In this document: positions 7,072 to 15,101 of the stretch, in pieces | How the letters are laid out: every line of letters starts with the position of its first letter | How positions within the stretch are numbered: position 1 is the stretch's first letter | Assembly: GCA_003447595.1 (NCBI GenBank) | Contig: DLYT01000157.1 | Coordinates: 12,483-29,714 of the forward strand | DNA: 17,232 bases | From: Porphyromonadaceae bacterium | Lineage (GTDB): Bacteria > Bacteroidota > Bacteroidia > Bacteroidales > CAMTPD01 | Reading direction: 5' to 3' | Position numbers and translations under genes: made by a program | Notes under the pieces: model-generated | The model's input: only the letters and a program-made list of their open reading frames with translations | Databases searched by the model: none | Told to the model about the DNA's origin: nothing

Positions 7072-7519
7072 GGCCCCTATCGCAACCCTATTCATTTACC
7101 TACTTAGCGCTTGCTCTACCGATTATTACTGCAAATACATCGAGTTACCAGACTCTATTTGGAGAATAGGTAAAGCATACGAGTTTACATTTGATGTACC
7201 AGACAATTCGGTTGTCACAGATGTCACCTTTAAACTACGTTGCAACTCTTATTATCCATACAGCGGTATCGTTTTCAAGGTTGAAAAGATGGATCCACAA
7301 GGCAATATTAGCAGAGACACGATCAGCTATGCACTTCGCGATTCATTAGGCAAATGGAAAGGTAAAGGAATAAGCACCTACGAACATGATATTCCGATCG
7401 AACGCAACTTTCACTTCAAACAAAGTGGAATGTACACATACAGCTTCGAACAAATCATGGACGACACCAAACTCAAAGGTGTACAAGATGTAGGACTACA
7501 GGTTCAAAGCAACAATTAG
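7031..7519 (+). CDS. gldH: GldH-family outer-membrane/periplasmic lipoprotein
   Basis: 162 residues from ATG 7031. The N-terminus is basic (KSLRRKFK), then a hydrophobic stretch and a lipobox L25-S-A-C28, so it is a lipoprotein exported by Sec and cut by signal peptidase II. The rest (YIELPDSIWRIGKAYEFTFDVPD..., later KGKGISTYEHDIPIERNFHF) matches GldH, named for gliding in Flavobacterium johnsoniae but also kept in non-gliding Bacteroidales, where its role is unknown. The open frame runs back to 6854, but that region is the out-of-frame ricT coding sequence; the 7031 start puts a signal peptide at the very N-terminus. The start is preceded by AGGGGAGG, an SD-like run only two bases from the ATG, which is also ricT coding sequence. 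Overlap with ricT suggests translational coupling. Confidence 0.85.
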   Translation: MKKETTKSLRRKFKAPIATLFIYLLSACSTDYYCKYIELPDSIWRIGKAYEFTFDVPDNSVVTDVTFKLRCNSYYPYSGIVFKVEKMDPQGNISRDTISYALRDSLGKWKGKGISTYEHDIPIERNFHFKQSGMYTYSFEQIMDDTKLKGVQDVGLQVQSNN

Positions 7520-7535
7520 TTATCATATAAATTAG

Positions 7536-7572
7536 AAAAGCGGAAGCTCTCAATGAGTCTTCCGCTTTTTTT
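7536..7572. terminator. Bidirectional terminator between gldH and rodA
   Basis: The arms AAAAGCGGAAG and CTTCCGCTTTT pair fully, with an added inner CTC/GAG pairing and one bulged base. Seven Ts follow on the plus strand and four Ts on the minus strand, so it ends both the convergent ricT-gldH transcript and the long purH-rodA transcript, 16 and 22 bases after the two stop codons. Confidence 0.9.
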
Positions 7573-7594
7573 ATATCAACATATAAATACTTTA

Positions 7595-9043
7595 TTAAAA
7601 CTGCTCGGCACGCGTAGCATCGAGACGCAAGAAGATAAACAGGAGAATTGTAAATCCCCATAAAGAAGAACCACCATAGCTAAAGAACGGCAAAGGAATC
7701 CCAATTACAGGAGTGAGCCCTGTTACCATACCAACATTTATAGCAAAGTGGAAAAAGAAAATAGAGGCTACACTGTAGCCATAAACCCGATTAAAGGTAC
7801 TCTTCTGCTGCTCGGCCAAATAGACAATCCGAAGGATAAGCACCGTAAACATCAGCAAAACAAATGCAGAACCAACAAACCCTTGCTCCTCTCCAACCGT
7901 ACAGAAAATAAAGTCGGTATCTTGTTCGGGCACATACTTAAGCTTAGTCTGCGTTCCATTGAGGAAGCCCTTACCCGTTAGTCCACCCGAACCAATTGCT
8001 ATCTTTGATTGATTTACATTATATCCGGCCCCACTAGGATCATCCTCAAGACCAAGTGACACCTTGATACGTATCTGTTGGTGCGGCTCGAGTATTTCAT
8101 CGAATACATAATCTACAGAAAACATAAATGCTAACGAACCCAAAGCGAAAAAACCAATGAGCAAGTAGCGCATCATCCACCTCGAAATGGCAAAATAAAG
8201 CATATAAAGAGTAAACAGAATAACCGATCCCATCGAAATGAGAGCCAGGTTTATCGGTTCAAAATAACTAACAATAAAAGTTCCAATCGCAATCACAGAC
8301 AATCCGATAGCCGCATTCAAGAACACACGTCTGTCATTTTGTTTGAAGTGCAATAGGAGCAATGAAATACCAAGAATCAGTAACGATACAATAAACTCAC
8401 CTAACGGCGTAATCCCCATCATTACATCCGCATATTTCATCGAAACAATAAAAAACAGCACAGCGCAGAAACCGGCAAACAAAATAAGACCTGTCATTCC
8501 CTCTCTATAAAGCACCAACGCAAAAGCAAAATATACCAAGGCCGACCCTGTTTCCTTCTGCAAGATAATCAGTACCAACGGTAGAAATATAAGAAAGCAG
8601 ACAAATAAAAAGTTCCGTACATTCAAGAGTTTGAATCCGTACTGACTCATCGTCTTTGCCACGGCTAAAGCCGTCACAAACTTGGCAAACTCAGCGGGCT
8701 GTAGACGTATAGGCCCAAGCACCAACCAAGAGCGTGAACCCTTGATATCTGGAGCCAGAAATATCGTTGCAATAAGGAGAAGAATCACGAGAAAATACAA
8801 GAAATACGCCAGCACATCATACACCTCATCATTGAGCATCAATATCACAAAGATGAGAAGCACAGATGTACCAAACCACACCATTTGCATACCGGCACGC
8901 CCCGAAAGGTCAAACATGCTTGTATTATCAAATTCATACGTAGCTCCGTAAATACTAAACCAACCGGCAATCACCATGATCACATACAGTATCACGGTAA
9001 ACCAGTCAAGATCCCTCCATATATTTGTTTTTCTAAAAGACAT
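7595..9043 (-). CDS. rodA: Peptidoglycan glycosyltransferase RodA (SEDS family)
   Basis: 482 residues, a multi-pass inner-membrane protein. RodA polymerises glycan strands from lipid II for side-wall growth, working with the transpeptidase PBP2. SEDS landmarks: PAEFAKF after the second helix pair, QKETGSAL, then PHQQIRIKVSLGLEDDPSGAGYN with Asp335 at the place of the catalytic Asp262 of E. coli RodA, IAIGSGGLTGKG, PEQDTDFIF and near the end GIPLPFFSYGGSS. It is about 110 residues longer than the E. coli protein; the extra part is mostly hydrophobic and sits in the middle (about residues 215-310), suggesting two or more additional membrane helices. Relatives in Bacteroidetes have a similar length as I recall. 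It is the last gene of the operon, and its ATG overlaps the mrdA stop by 11 bases. FtsW is less likely given the mre/PBP2 context. Confidence 0.94.
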   Translation of the reverse strand: MSFRKTNIWRDLDWFTVILYVIMVIAGWFSIYGATYEFDNTSMFDLSGRAGMQMVWFGTSVLLIFVILMLNDEVYDVLAYFLYFLVILLLIATIFLAPDIKGSRSWLVLGPIRLQPAEFAKFVTALAVAKTMSQYGFKLLNVRNFLFVCFLIFLPLVLIILQKETGSALVYFAFALVLYREGMTGLILFAGFCAVLFFIVSMKYADVMMGITPLGEFIVSLLILGISLLLLHFKQNDRRVFLNAAIGLSVIAIGTFIVSYFEPINLALISMGSVILFTLYMLYFAISRWMMRYLLIGFFALGSLAFMFSVDYVFDEILEPHQQIRIKVSLGLEDDPSGAGYNVNQSKIAIGSGGLTGKGFLNGTQTKLKYVPEQDTDFIFCTVGEEQGFVGSAFVLLMFTVLILRIVYLAEQQKSTFNRVYGYSVASIFFFHFAINVGMVTGLTPVIGIPLPFFSYGGSSLWGFTILLFIFLRLDATRAEQF

Positions 9044-10880
9044 TAGGTAAAACTGAAGTATTCAACATTCTATCTTCCATCCATTTGCTTTCCTCAAGCA
9101 CATCACCACGCAAGCAGTGTTCGATCATGAGTCGACCTATCGGAACAGCATACGTTGCACCAAATCCGGCATTTTCGACAAACACAGAGATGGCAACTTT
9201 ACGCCCTTTATACTCTGCAAAACCCATAAAGATCGAGTGGTCTTTACCGTGTGGATTTTCGGCCGTACCTGTTTTCCCGTACACTTCGATATCGGGAAGA
9301 GCAGCCACTCTACAAGTACCACCCGTTACAGCCCCTCGCATACCTTGAGCAACATACTCGTAGTTCATTGCACTAATACCGGTATAGTGCTTGTTGGTAT
9401 ATGCCGTATCTTTAGGTGTATCTTCAATCGCTTTTACCACGTGAGGTTTGATAAAATAACCTCTATTCGCTATCGTTGCAGCTAGATTACAAATCTGCAA
9501 AGGTGTAGCTAAAACCTCACCTTGACCAATCGATATCGAAATTATAGTATGAGCATTCCAACGCCCTTTATAAATCTTATCGTAAAACTTACTATTGGGG
9601 ATAAGGCCGCGTTTTTCGCCAGGTAAGTCAATACCTAATTTATAGCCATACCCTTGAGCAACCATATAATCTTTCCACTTATCGAGAGCTGTCTGCGGAT
9701 TCGGATAACGCTTACGGCTATCTATCATCTCTCGCAATCCATAACAATAATACGCATTACAGGATGTTGCCAACGAAGGAATCAAAGATGTTGGTGACGC
9801 ATGCGGGTGGCACTTCGGACGTCCTCCCAAAGGAGGATAACCACCATGACAAGGATAAGCCGTTTGAGCAGTCACGACATCCTCTTGCAAAAACACCAAA
9901 CCTTGAGCAGCTTTGAAGGTAGAACCCGGAGGATACTGGGCCATCAGCGGACGATTAAACAATGGCTTAAAAGGATCTTTCTCCAGTTCGGAATGATTCT
10001 TTCCGCGTTTACGGCCAACCAATATACTCGGATCGTAAGTCGGACTCGATACCATACACAAGACTTCTCCCGTTTCCGGCTCAATCATAACGATACCACC
10101 AAGCTTGTTTCCCATCAGACGCTCGCCGTAATCTTGCAATTCAATATCAATCGATAAGGTTAAGTTTTTACCAGAGTGTGGAGCAATATCATGATCTCCA
10201 TTTTCGTATTTGCCTTTGATACGACCATGAGCATCTCTGAGCAAGATCTCAACACCTTTTTCTCCTCGCAATACCGTTTCGTACGACTTTTCCACACCCG
10301 ATCTTCCAGAGTAATCCCCTCGCACATAGTACGAGTCGCTCTCCAAATCTCGCTTGTTTACCTCTCCAACGTTACCCAGCACCAATGCGGCATTTGGATA
10401 ATTGTATTCACGAAGTGTACGATTTTGAATGTAGAAACCGGGGAATTTATATAGTTTTTCCTGCAAGACTCCATATTCTCGAGCAGAAAGTTGATTCATA
10501 AACAACTGAGGAACATACGAAGAATATCCCGGATTGAGACGACGGTTTTTAATATCACCAATACGTTTCACAAATTGTTCTTTCGAAATGCCAACGATAT
10601 TGCAGAAGTCCAATGTATCAAATGGTTGCACCTCTCGCATAATTACCATTACATCATATGCCGGCTGATTATAAACAAGCAGACGCCCCTCGCGATCATA
10701 GATTAATCCACGAGAAGGGTACAATGTTTTCTTTAGAAAAGCATTACTATCGGCAAACTGTTTGTACTCCGGTGTAAGTAATTGTAACGTGATCAGTCTG
10801 ATCAAAAAGATCAAAAACAACACAATCACACCGGCACCAATAACATATTTGCGATTATCTAGGTCAAGTTTATTCTTCAC
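9033..10880 (-). CDS. mrdA: Penicillin-binding protein 2 (elongation transpeptidase)
   Basis: 615 residues, starting with GTG. A single membrane segment lies near residues 11-34, so the rest is periplasmic. It cross-links peptidoglycan in the elongasome and is the target of beta-lactams. The class B dimerisation region (SRGLIYDREGRLLVYNQPAYDV, within about 55-75) is followed by the transpeptidase domain with all three active-site motifs: S320-T-F-K323 (acyl-serine Ser320), S373-C-N375 and K536-T-G538. The length is usual for PBP2. It overlaps mreD by 11 bases at its 5' end (GTGAAGAATAA) and rodA by 11 bases at its 3' end, so translation is probably coupled across all three. Division PBP3 is unlikely because the partner genes are mreC, mreD and rodA. 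Confidence 0.96.
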   Translation of the reverse strand: MKNKLDLDNRKYVIGAGVIVLFLIFLIRLITLQLLTPEYKQFADSNAFLKKTLYPSRGLIYDREGRLLVYNQPAYDVMVIMREVQPFDTLDFCNIVGISKEQFVKRIGDIKNRRLNPGYSSYVPQLFMNQLSAREYGVLQEKLYKFPGFYIQNRTLREYNYPNAALVLGNVGEVNKRDLESDSYYVRGDYSGRSGVEKSYETVLRGEKGVEILLRDAHGRIKGKYENGDHDIAPHSGKNLTLSIDIELQDYGERLMGNKLGGIVMIEPETGEVLCMVSSPTYDPSILVGRKRGKNHSELEKDPFKPLFNRPLMAQYPPGSTFKAAQGLVFLQEDVVTAQTAYPCHGGYPPLGGRPKCHPHASPTSLIPSLATSCNAYYCYGLREMIDSRKRYPNPQTALDKWKDYMVAQGYGYKLGIDLPGEKRGLIPNSKFYDKIYKGRWNAHTIISISIGQGEVLATPLQICNLAATIANRGYFIKPHVVKAIEDTPKDTAYTNKHYTGISAMNYEYVAQGMRGAVTGGTCRVAALPDIEVYGKTGTAENPHGKDHSIFMGFAEYKGRKVAISVFVENAGFGATYAVPIGRLMIEHCLRGDVLEESKWMEDRMLNTSVLPNVF

Positions 10881-11388
10881 TTTTCAAAACCTCGTAATTA
10901 AATCCTTCTATTGCTAATAATAAAATAATGGTTAGAGCACTACTTGCCAAAATTCGAATAATCAAGTAGAGGGGGTCAAAGAGGGTAAATGATTCAATCA
11001 AAAGCAAGGCTGCATGATGTAGTAAAACAAAGAATACTACATAACGTGTATAGCCACCTGCACCCATCGAATAGAATGAAGGCGCTGCAGTCTCGACCAT
11101 ATCTTTCGTTGTCAGTCGTTTAATGAGCGGATACCTCACAAGTCCGGCAAATGTAGCCGCAGCCGCATGCATACCGGGAGTATTGCTAAAAATATCAATC
11201 GATAAACCCGTCAAAAAGCCATAAAAAACAACAAGTGATCGAGATGTTCCTTCCGGCAATTTCAGTATAAAATAGATATACAAAAACGGCGTAGCAACTT
11301 TGAAAAAACTAATCTGGTTAAACAGCAGTACTTGTAAAACTACAAATACAATAAAGTAGATACTATTTCGGATTGTATTATTGAGCAT
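10870..11388 (-). CDS. mreD: Rod shape-determining membrane protein MreD
   Basis: 172 residues, strongly hydrophobic, with about five predicted membrane segments beginning with SIYFIVFVVLQVLLFNQISF (9-28). MreD is an inner-membrane elongasome part of unclear biochemical role that works with MreC and RodA-PBP2. The sequence motif LPEGTSRSLVVFYGFLTGLSIDIF is the recognisable MreD stretch (relatives have FxxGLxxDxF). Primary sequence is poorly conserved in this family, so position between mreC and mrdA is the main support. Its ATG overlaps the mreC stop by 11 bases (ATGCTCAATAA), and its own stop overlaps the GTG of mrdA by 11 bases. Confidence 0.9.
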   Translation of the reverse strand: MLNNTIRNSIYFIVFVVLQVLLFNQISFFKVATPFLYIYFILKLPEGTSRSLVVFYGFLTGLSIDIFSNTPGMHAAAATFAGLVRYPLIKRLTTKDMVETAAPSFYSMGAGGYTRYVVFFVLLHHAALLLIESFTLFDPLYLIIRILASSALTIILLLAIEGFNYEVLKSEE

Positions 11389-12235
11389 TTTTCTGAGCTT
11401 CTTTTTCGAGTTGTTCTTTTTCGGATTGTAGGAAATTACGAATCACCCTAACTTCATTAAGCGAGGCAAAATCTGTAGCCAGCTTTATATCCAAAGAGTA
11501 GAAGTTATCGTTCTTTTGTTTGCGGAAGTCAGACACTACCCCCACAGGGATACCTTCGGGAAATACAGCAGAGAATCCACTCGTTACAATTGTATCTCCT
11601 TTTGCAAATTCCACATGTCGTGGCAACTCTTCGAGACTTGCAATCTGAGGCGAGCGACCATCCCATACCAGCGAACCGAAGTAATTACTTCCAAGCACCT
11701 TACAACTCAAACGCAGTTTGGGATTTAAAACCGGAATTACAACCGAAAAATGATCAGAAACAACCGACACAATCCCAACAACTCCTTGAGGAGATACCAC
11801 CCCCATATCAGGAGCAATACCATCTTCCTTTCCTTTGTTGAGTGTAACAAAGTTTGCAACACGTGAAATTGTATTATTCACGACCTCTGCCGACAGAAAA
11901 TCATACACAGCAGGCTTTACCGAATCAACCAAAAACTCAGCATATTCTGTTTGATCAGCCTTCATCTCGCGCAGTTGACTTTGCAATGCAATTACCTGCA
12001 TTTCAAGCTCACCGTTGCGTGTCAATAACTCCTTATTTACAGATTTCAAATCAAAATAAGAGGTTACTTCACCCGAAACAGCATAAATACGCCCCGAAAT
12101 AGAATTAGCAGAACTCAAAAATACACTTTGGTGAAACGTATTGTACTTAAGCAACATCACAAAAGAGACAACCTCAAGCAATATGAATAAGAGCCAGTGC
12201 CTTTTTGAAACTAGAAAATTGATTAATTCACGCAT
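11378..12235 (-). CDS. mreC: Rod shape-determining protein MreC
   Basis: 285 residues. A short cytoplasmic start is followed by one membrane segment (about 13-31), then a coiled coil (about 62-100, LLTRNGELEMQVIALQSQL) and the periplasmic beta-rich domain. MreC is thought to switch on PBP2 within the elongasome. Typical motifs: NFVTLNKGKEDGIAPDMGVVSPQGVVGIV and KGDTIVTSGFSAVFPEGIPVG, both hallmarks of the family. The C-terminal end is a charged tail (SEKEQLEKEAQKNAQ). It follows mreB after an 84-base gap that contains a strong hairpin, unlike the tightly overlapping downstream genes, so its expression may be set lower than that of mreB. Confidence 0.95.
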   Translation of the reverse strand: MRELINFLVSKRHWLLFILLEVVSFVMLLKYNTFHQSVFLSSANSISGRIYAVSGEVTSYFDLKSVNKELLTRNGELEMQVIALQSQLREMKADQTEYAEFLVDSVKPAVYDFLSAEVVNNTISRVANFVTLNKGKEDGIAPDMGVVSPQGVVGIVSVVSDHFSVVIPVLNPKLRLSCKVLGSNYFGSLVWDGRSPQIASLEELPRHVEFAKGDTIVTSGFSAVFPEGIPVGVVSDFRKQKNDNFYSLDIKLATDFASLNEVRVIRNFLQSEKEQLEKEAQKNAQ

Positions 12236-12265
12236 GATGTAGTTGCGATACCCTTATAACTGAAT

Positions 12266-12298
12266 AAACGCCCTCTTAATTGGGGTAAGAGGGCGTTT
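12266..12298 (-). terminator. Perfect hairpin between mreB and mreC (attenuator or partial terminator)
   Basis: Arms of 13 bases pair perfectly (12266-12278 with 12286-12298), with a seven-base loop; the stem core is GCCCTC/GAGGGC. On the minus strand the stem is followed by TTATTCAG, not a long T run, so full termination is doubtful while partial termination or 3'-end protection of the mreB part of the transcript is plausible. It starts 22 bases after the mreB stop. I see no TAnnTTTG between it and the mreC ATG. Confidence 0.7.
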
Positions 12299-12319
12299 TA
12301 TATTTTTAATCTCAGATAA

Positions 12320-13339
12320 TTATCGGATCAAGAAGTTGAACTTGTCGATATTCTTCAAAGCAACACCAGTTCCTTTAGCTACTGCGTGAAGAGGATCTTC
12401 AGCAATGTGGAACGGAATATTGATTTTATCAGTCAAGCGTTTATCCAACCCGCGAAGCAATGCTCCACCACCGGCAAGATAAATACCGTTACGTACAATA
12501 TCAGCATACAACTCCGGTGGAGTTTGCTCTAGAGCGCTTAATACCGCAGCTTCGATCTTTGAAACCGATTTATCCAAACAATGGGCTACCTCTTGATAAG
12601 AAACAGGCACTTCCATAGGAAGAGCAGTCATTTGATTAGGACCATGCACAATGTAATCTTCCGGTGGATTATCAAGGAATGTAAGCGCTGAACCTACATT
12701 GATCTTAATCATCTCAGCGGTGCGTTCTCCAACTTTTACATTATGCTGACGACGCATATACTCTTTGATATCATCCGTAAAGTCGTCACCGGCAATGCGA
12801 ATAGACTTATTAGATACGATACCACCTAGCGAGATAACCGCAATTTCAGTAGTACCACCACCTATATCTACAATCATATTACCTTCCGGAGCCTCTACAT
12901 CGATACCGATACCAATCGCAGCAGCCATTGGTTCGTAGATCATATACACATCGCGACCACCGGCATGCTCGGCAGAGTCACGTACGGCACGAATCTCTAC
13001 TTCAGTACTACCTGAAGGGATACAAATAACAATACGCAAAGAAGGTGAAAACCAAGGTCTACGCTGATTAATCATCTTAATCATCCCACGCATCATTTGT
13101 TCTGCCGCATAGAAGTCTGCAATCACCCCATCGCGAAGTGGGCGAATGGTGCGAATATTATCGTGCGTTTTCCCGTGCATTTGACGAGCCTTGTCTCCAA
13201 CAGCCAACAATTTATCGGTTCTTCGGTCAAGGGCTACCACCGACGGTTCATCAATTACAATTTTACCTCCTGAGATAATGATTGTATTTGCGGTACCTAA
13301 GTCAATGGCTATTTCTTGTGTAAAAGAGAACAATCCCAT
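12320..13339 (-). CDS. mreB: Rod shape-determining protein MreB (bacterial actin)
   Basis: 339 residues, normal for MreB. It forms short membrane-bound filaments that steer wall synthesis in rod-shaped cells. Actin-fold nucleotide motifs are present: DLGTANTII (13-21, phosphate 1), VDIGGGTTEIAV (phosphate 2) and LAGGGALLRGL (adenosine). The N-terminal MGLFSF is a hydrophobic start that may help membrane attachment. Its ATG lies 23 bases after the purH stop, with an A-rich stretch before it and no obvious promoter, so it is likely read from the purH promoter. A strong hairpin follows the stop codon. DnaK/Hsp70-like or ParM proteins are excluded by length and sequence. The intact mre set implies a rod or ovoid cell. 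Confidence 0.98.
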   Translation of the reverse strand: MGLFSFTQEIAIDLGTANTIIISGGKIVIDEPSVVALDRRTDKLLAVGDKARQMHGKTHDNIRTIRPLRDGVIADFYAAEQMMRGMIKMINQRRPWFSPSLRIVICIPSGSTEVEIRAVRDSAEHAGGRDVYMIYEPMAAAIGIGIDVEAPEGNMIVDIGGGTTEIAVISLGGIVSNKSIRIAGDDFTDDIKEYMRRQHNVKVGERTAEMIKINVGSALTFLDNPPEDYIVHGPNQMTALPMEVPVSYQEVAHCLDKSVSKIEAAVLSALEQTPPELYADIVRNGIYLAGGGALLRGLDKRLTDKINIPFHIAEDPLHAVAKGTGVALKNIDKFNFLIR

Positions 13340-13362
13340 TTAAGTAGATTTTTTTTTAAAGT

Positions 13363-14886
13363 TTAGTGTTTAAAATGACGAACACCAGTCATCACCATTG
13401 CTAAACCATGCTCATCGCAGTAGTCTACTGAAAGATTATCTTTGATAGAGCCGCCAGGCTGAACAACAGCGGTAATACCGGCATTATCAGCAATCTCAAC
13501 ACAGTCAGGGAATGGGAAGAAAGCATCCGAAGCCATTACTGCTCCATGCAAATCAAACCCAAACGCACCGGCCTTTTCAATTGCCTGCTTAAGCGCGTCT
13601 ACGCGTGAAGTTTGACCTACACCGCTTGCGCAAAGCTGTTTGTTTTTAGCTAAAATGATAGCATTTGATTTGGTATGTTTTACCAATTTGTTTGCAAATA
13701 AAAGATCTTCAACTTCAGTTGTAGAAGGAGCTTTCGTTGTAACAACTTTAAGATCCTCTGCTGTATGTGTACTAAGATCTTTATCTTGCACCAACACACC
13801 GTTAAGCAACGAACGGAACTGAACCTTTGATGTTTCTACAGGCTTTTGAATCAAAATGATTCTATTTTTCTTTTGCTTAAGAACCTCCAATGCATCCTCA
13901 TCGTACGCAGGAGCAATAATCACTTCAAAGAAGATCTTATTGATTTCTTCAGCAGCAGCTTTATCTACTGTTGCGTTTGTAACAAGAATTCCGCCGAAAG
14001 CAGAAACCGGGTCACCTGCAAGAGCAGCATTCCAAGCCTCAAGCACTGTAGGACGAGAAGCAATACCACAAGCGTTGTTGTGTTTCAATACCGCGAAAGT
14101 AAGTTCTTCAAATTCGCTGATCAAAGCCACAGCAGCATCAATATCCAACAAGTTATTGTATGAAATTTCTTTGCCTTGTAATTGATCAAACATCTCTTCA
14201 AACTTACCGTAGAATACTCCTTTTTGATGAGGATTCTCACCATAACGAAGTACTTTTGCATCATTCGCTGTGATACGAAGTGCAGAGTTTTCTTCAGTAT
14301 CGAAGTAGTTAAAAATAGCGCTATCATATGCCGATGATACACCAAATGCTTCTTTAGCGAACCATTTACGATCATCTAGCGATGTTTCGGCTCCTTTTTC
14401 GTTAAGAACCTTCAACAATGGCTGATACTGACCTTTTGAAGCTACGATAACAACATCCTTGAAGTTTTTAGCAGCACCACGAATCAAAGAGATACCACCT
14501 ATATCGATTTTCTCGATAATAGCAGCTTCCTCTGCTCCCGAAGCTACCGTTTGTTCAAACGGATACAAATCTACAATTACAAGATCGATTTCAGGAATCT
14601 CATATTGTTCGATTTGCTGAATATCGCCTTCATTCTCTCTTCTGCAAAGAATACCTCCGAATACTTTCGGGTGAAGTGTTTTTACGCGACCACCCAAGAT
14701 TGAAGGGTAACCTGTAAGGTCTTCTACTGCTTTGCATGGCAAGCCTAAAGATTCGATAAACTCTTGTGTGCCTCCGGTTGAAAGAAAACTAACTCCCTCA
14801 GCATGTAGCTTTTTAAGGATTTCATCCAGTCCGTCTTTGTGAAAAACAGACACCAACGCATTTTTAATTCTTTTTGTTCCCGACAT
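13363..14886 (-). CDS. purH: Bifunctional AICAR transformylase / IMP cyclohydrolase
   Basis: 507 residues. PurH carries out the last two steps of purine synthesis: formylation of AICAR with 10-formyl-THF and ring closure to IMP; cytoplasmic homodimer. The N-terminal MGS-like cyclohydrolase domain shows FLSTGGTQEFIESLG and VKTLHPKVFGGIL. The transformylase domain shows the catalytic pair Lys268-His269 in LKHNNACG, DPVSAFGGI, and near the end DAFFPFPD and QPGGSIKD. It starts with ATG next to the divergent ABC-F gene. It heads the minus-strand operon; mreB follows 23 bases after its stop. Length and motifs are normal and no domain is missing. A folate link to the metF gene elsewhere in the window is probably coincidental. 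Confidence 0.98.
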   Translation of the reverse strand: MSGTKRIKNALVSVFHKDGLDEILKKLHAEGVSFLSTGGTQEFIESLGLPCKAVEDLTGYPSILGGRVKTLHPKVFGGILCRRENEGDIQQIEQYEIPEIDLVIVDLYPFEQTVASGAEEAAIIEKIDIGGISLIRGAAKNFKDVVIVASKGQYQPLLKVLNEKGAETSLDDRKWFAKEAFGVSSAYDSAIFNYFDTEENSALRITANDAKVLRYGENPHQKGVFYGKFEEMFDQLQGKEISYNNLLDIDAAVALISEFEELTFAVLKHNNACGIASRPTVLEAWNAALAGDPVSAFGGILVTNATVDKAAAEEINKIFFEVIIAPAYDEDALEVLKQKKNRIILIQKPVETSKVQFRSLLNGVLVQDKDLSTHTAEDLKVVTTKAPSTTEVEDLLFANKLVKHTKSNAIILAKNKQLCASGVGQTSRVDALKQAIEKAGAFGFDLHGAVMASDAFFPFPDCVEIADNAGITAVVQPGGSIKDNLSVDYCDEHGLAMVMTGVRHFKH

Positions 14887-14915
14887 TTAGATTCGTATTA
14901 TATGTGTTTGGCATG

Positions 14916-14923
14916 CAAAATTA
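14916..14923 (-). promoter_or_regulatory. Putative purH-mre operon promoter -7 element
   Basis: Minus-strand TAATTTTG, a full TAnnTTTG match, about 30 bases before the purH ATG. The only nearby TTTG (14940-14937) is 13 bases away, shorter than the usual 19-base spacing, so the -33 part is uncertain. It is the only candidate I see for the whole six-gene operon. Confidence 0.45.
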
Positions 14924-15003
14924 ATAAATCCTATTACAAATTACAGCACTAACAATACAAAAAAGCTCAATTATTTGATCTTTGTGCCAAAGAATAATAA
15001 CAG

Positions 15004-15035
15004 TTTCATACTCTTACCTTTTTTTACTACCTTTG
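15004..15035 (+). promoter_or_regulatory. Promoter of the ABC-F ATPase gene
   Basis: TACCTTTG at 15028-15035 is a full TAnnTTTG match, with TTTC at 15004-15007 as a near-perfect -33 element 20 bases upstream. Transcription should begin near 15041, giving a leader of about 60 bases. Because this lies after position 14982, it argues against the longer open frame that begins there and for the ATG at 15102. Confidence 0.65.
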
Positions 15036-15101
15036 CACCCGAATTTGCAATCGCACTACTTTCACAAAGTACATTTAATTAGCATTGATAAAAAACGAAA
15101 T

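Noticed and set aside
6817..7095. Hydrophobic minus-strand frames opposite the ricT tail
   Set aside because: They arise from the Lys/Asn-rich codons of the tail read backwards (Phe/Leu/Val); not a membrane protein gene.
14982..15101. 40-residue N-terminal extension of the ABC-F protein
   Set aside because: It starts before the predicted promoter, does not match YbiT, and the ATG at 15102 gives the standard ABC-F N-terminus.
14887..15101. Possible riboswitch or small RNA in the purH/ABC-F divergent region
   Set aside because: I see only promoter elements and AT-rich leader sequence, with no stable conserved hairpin.
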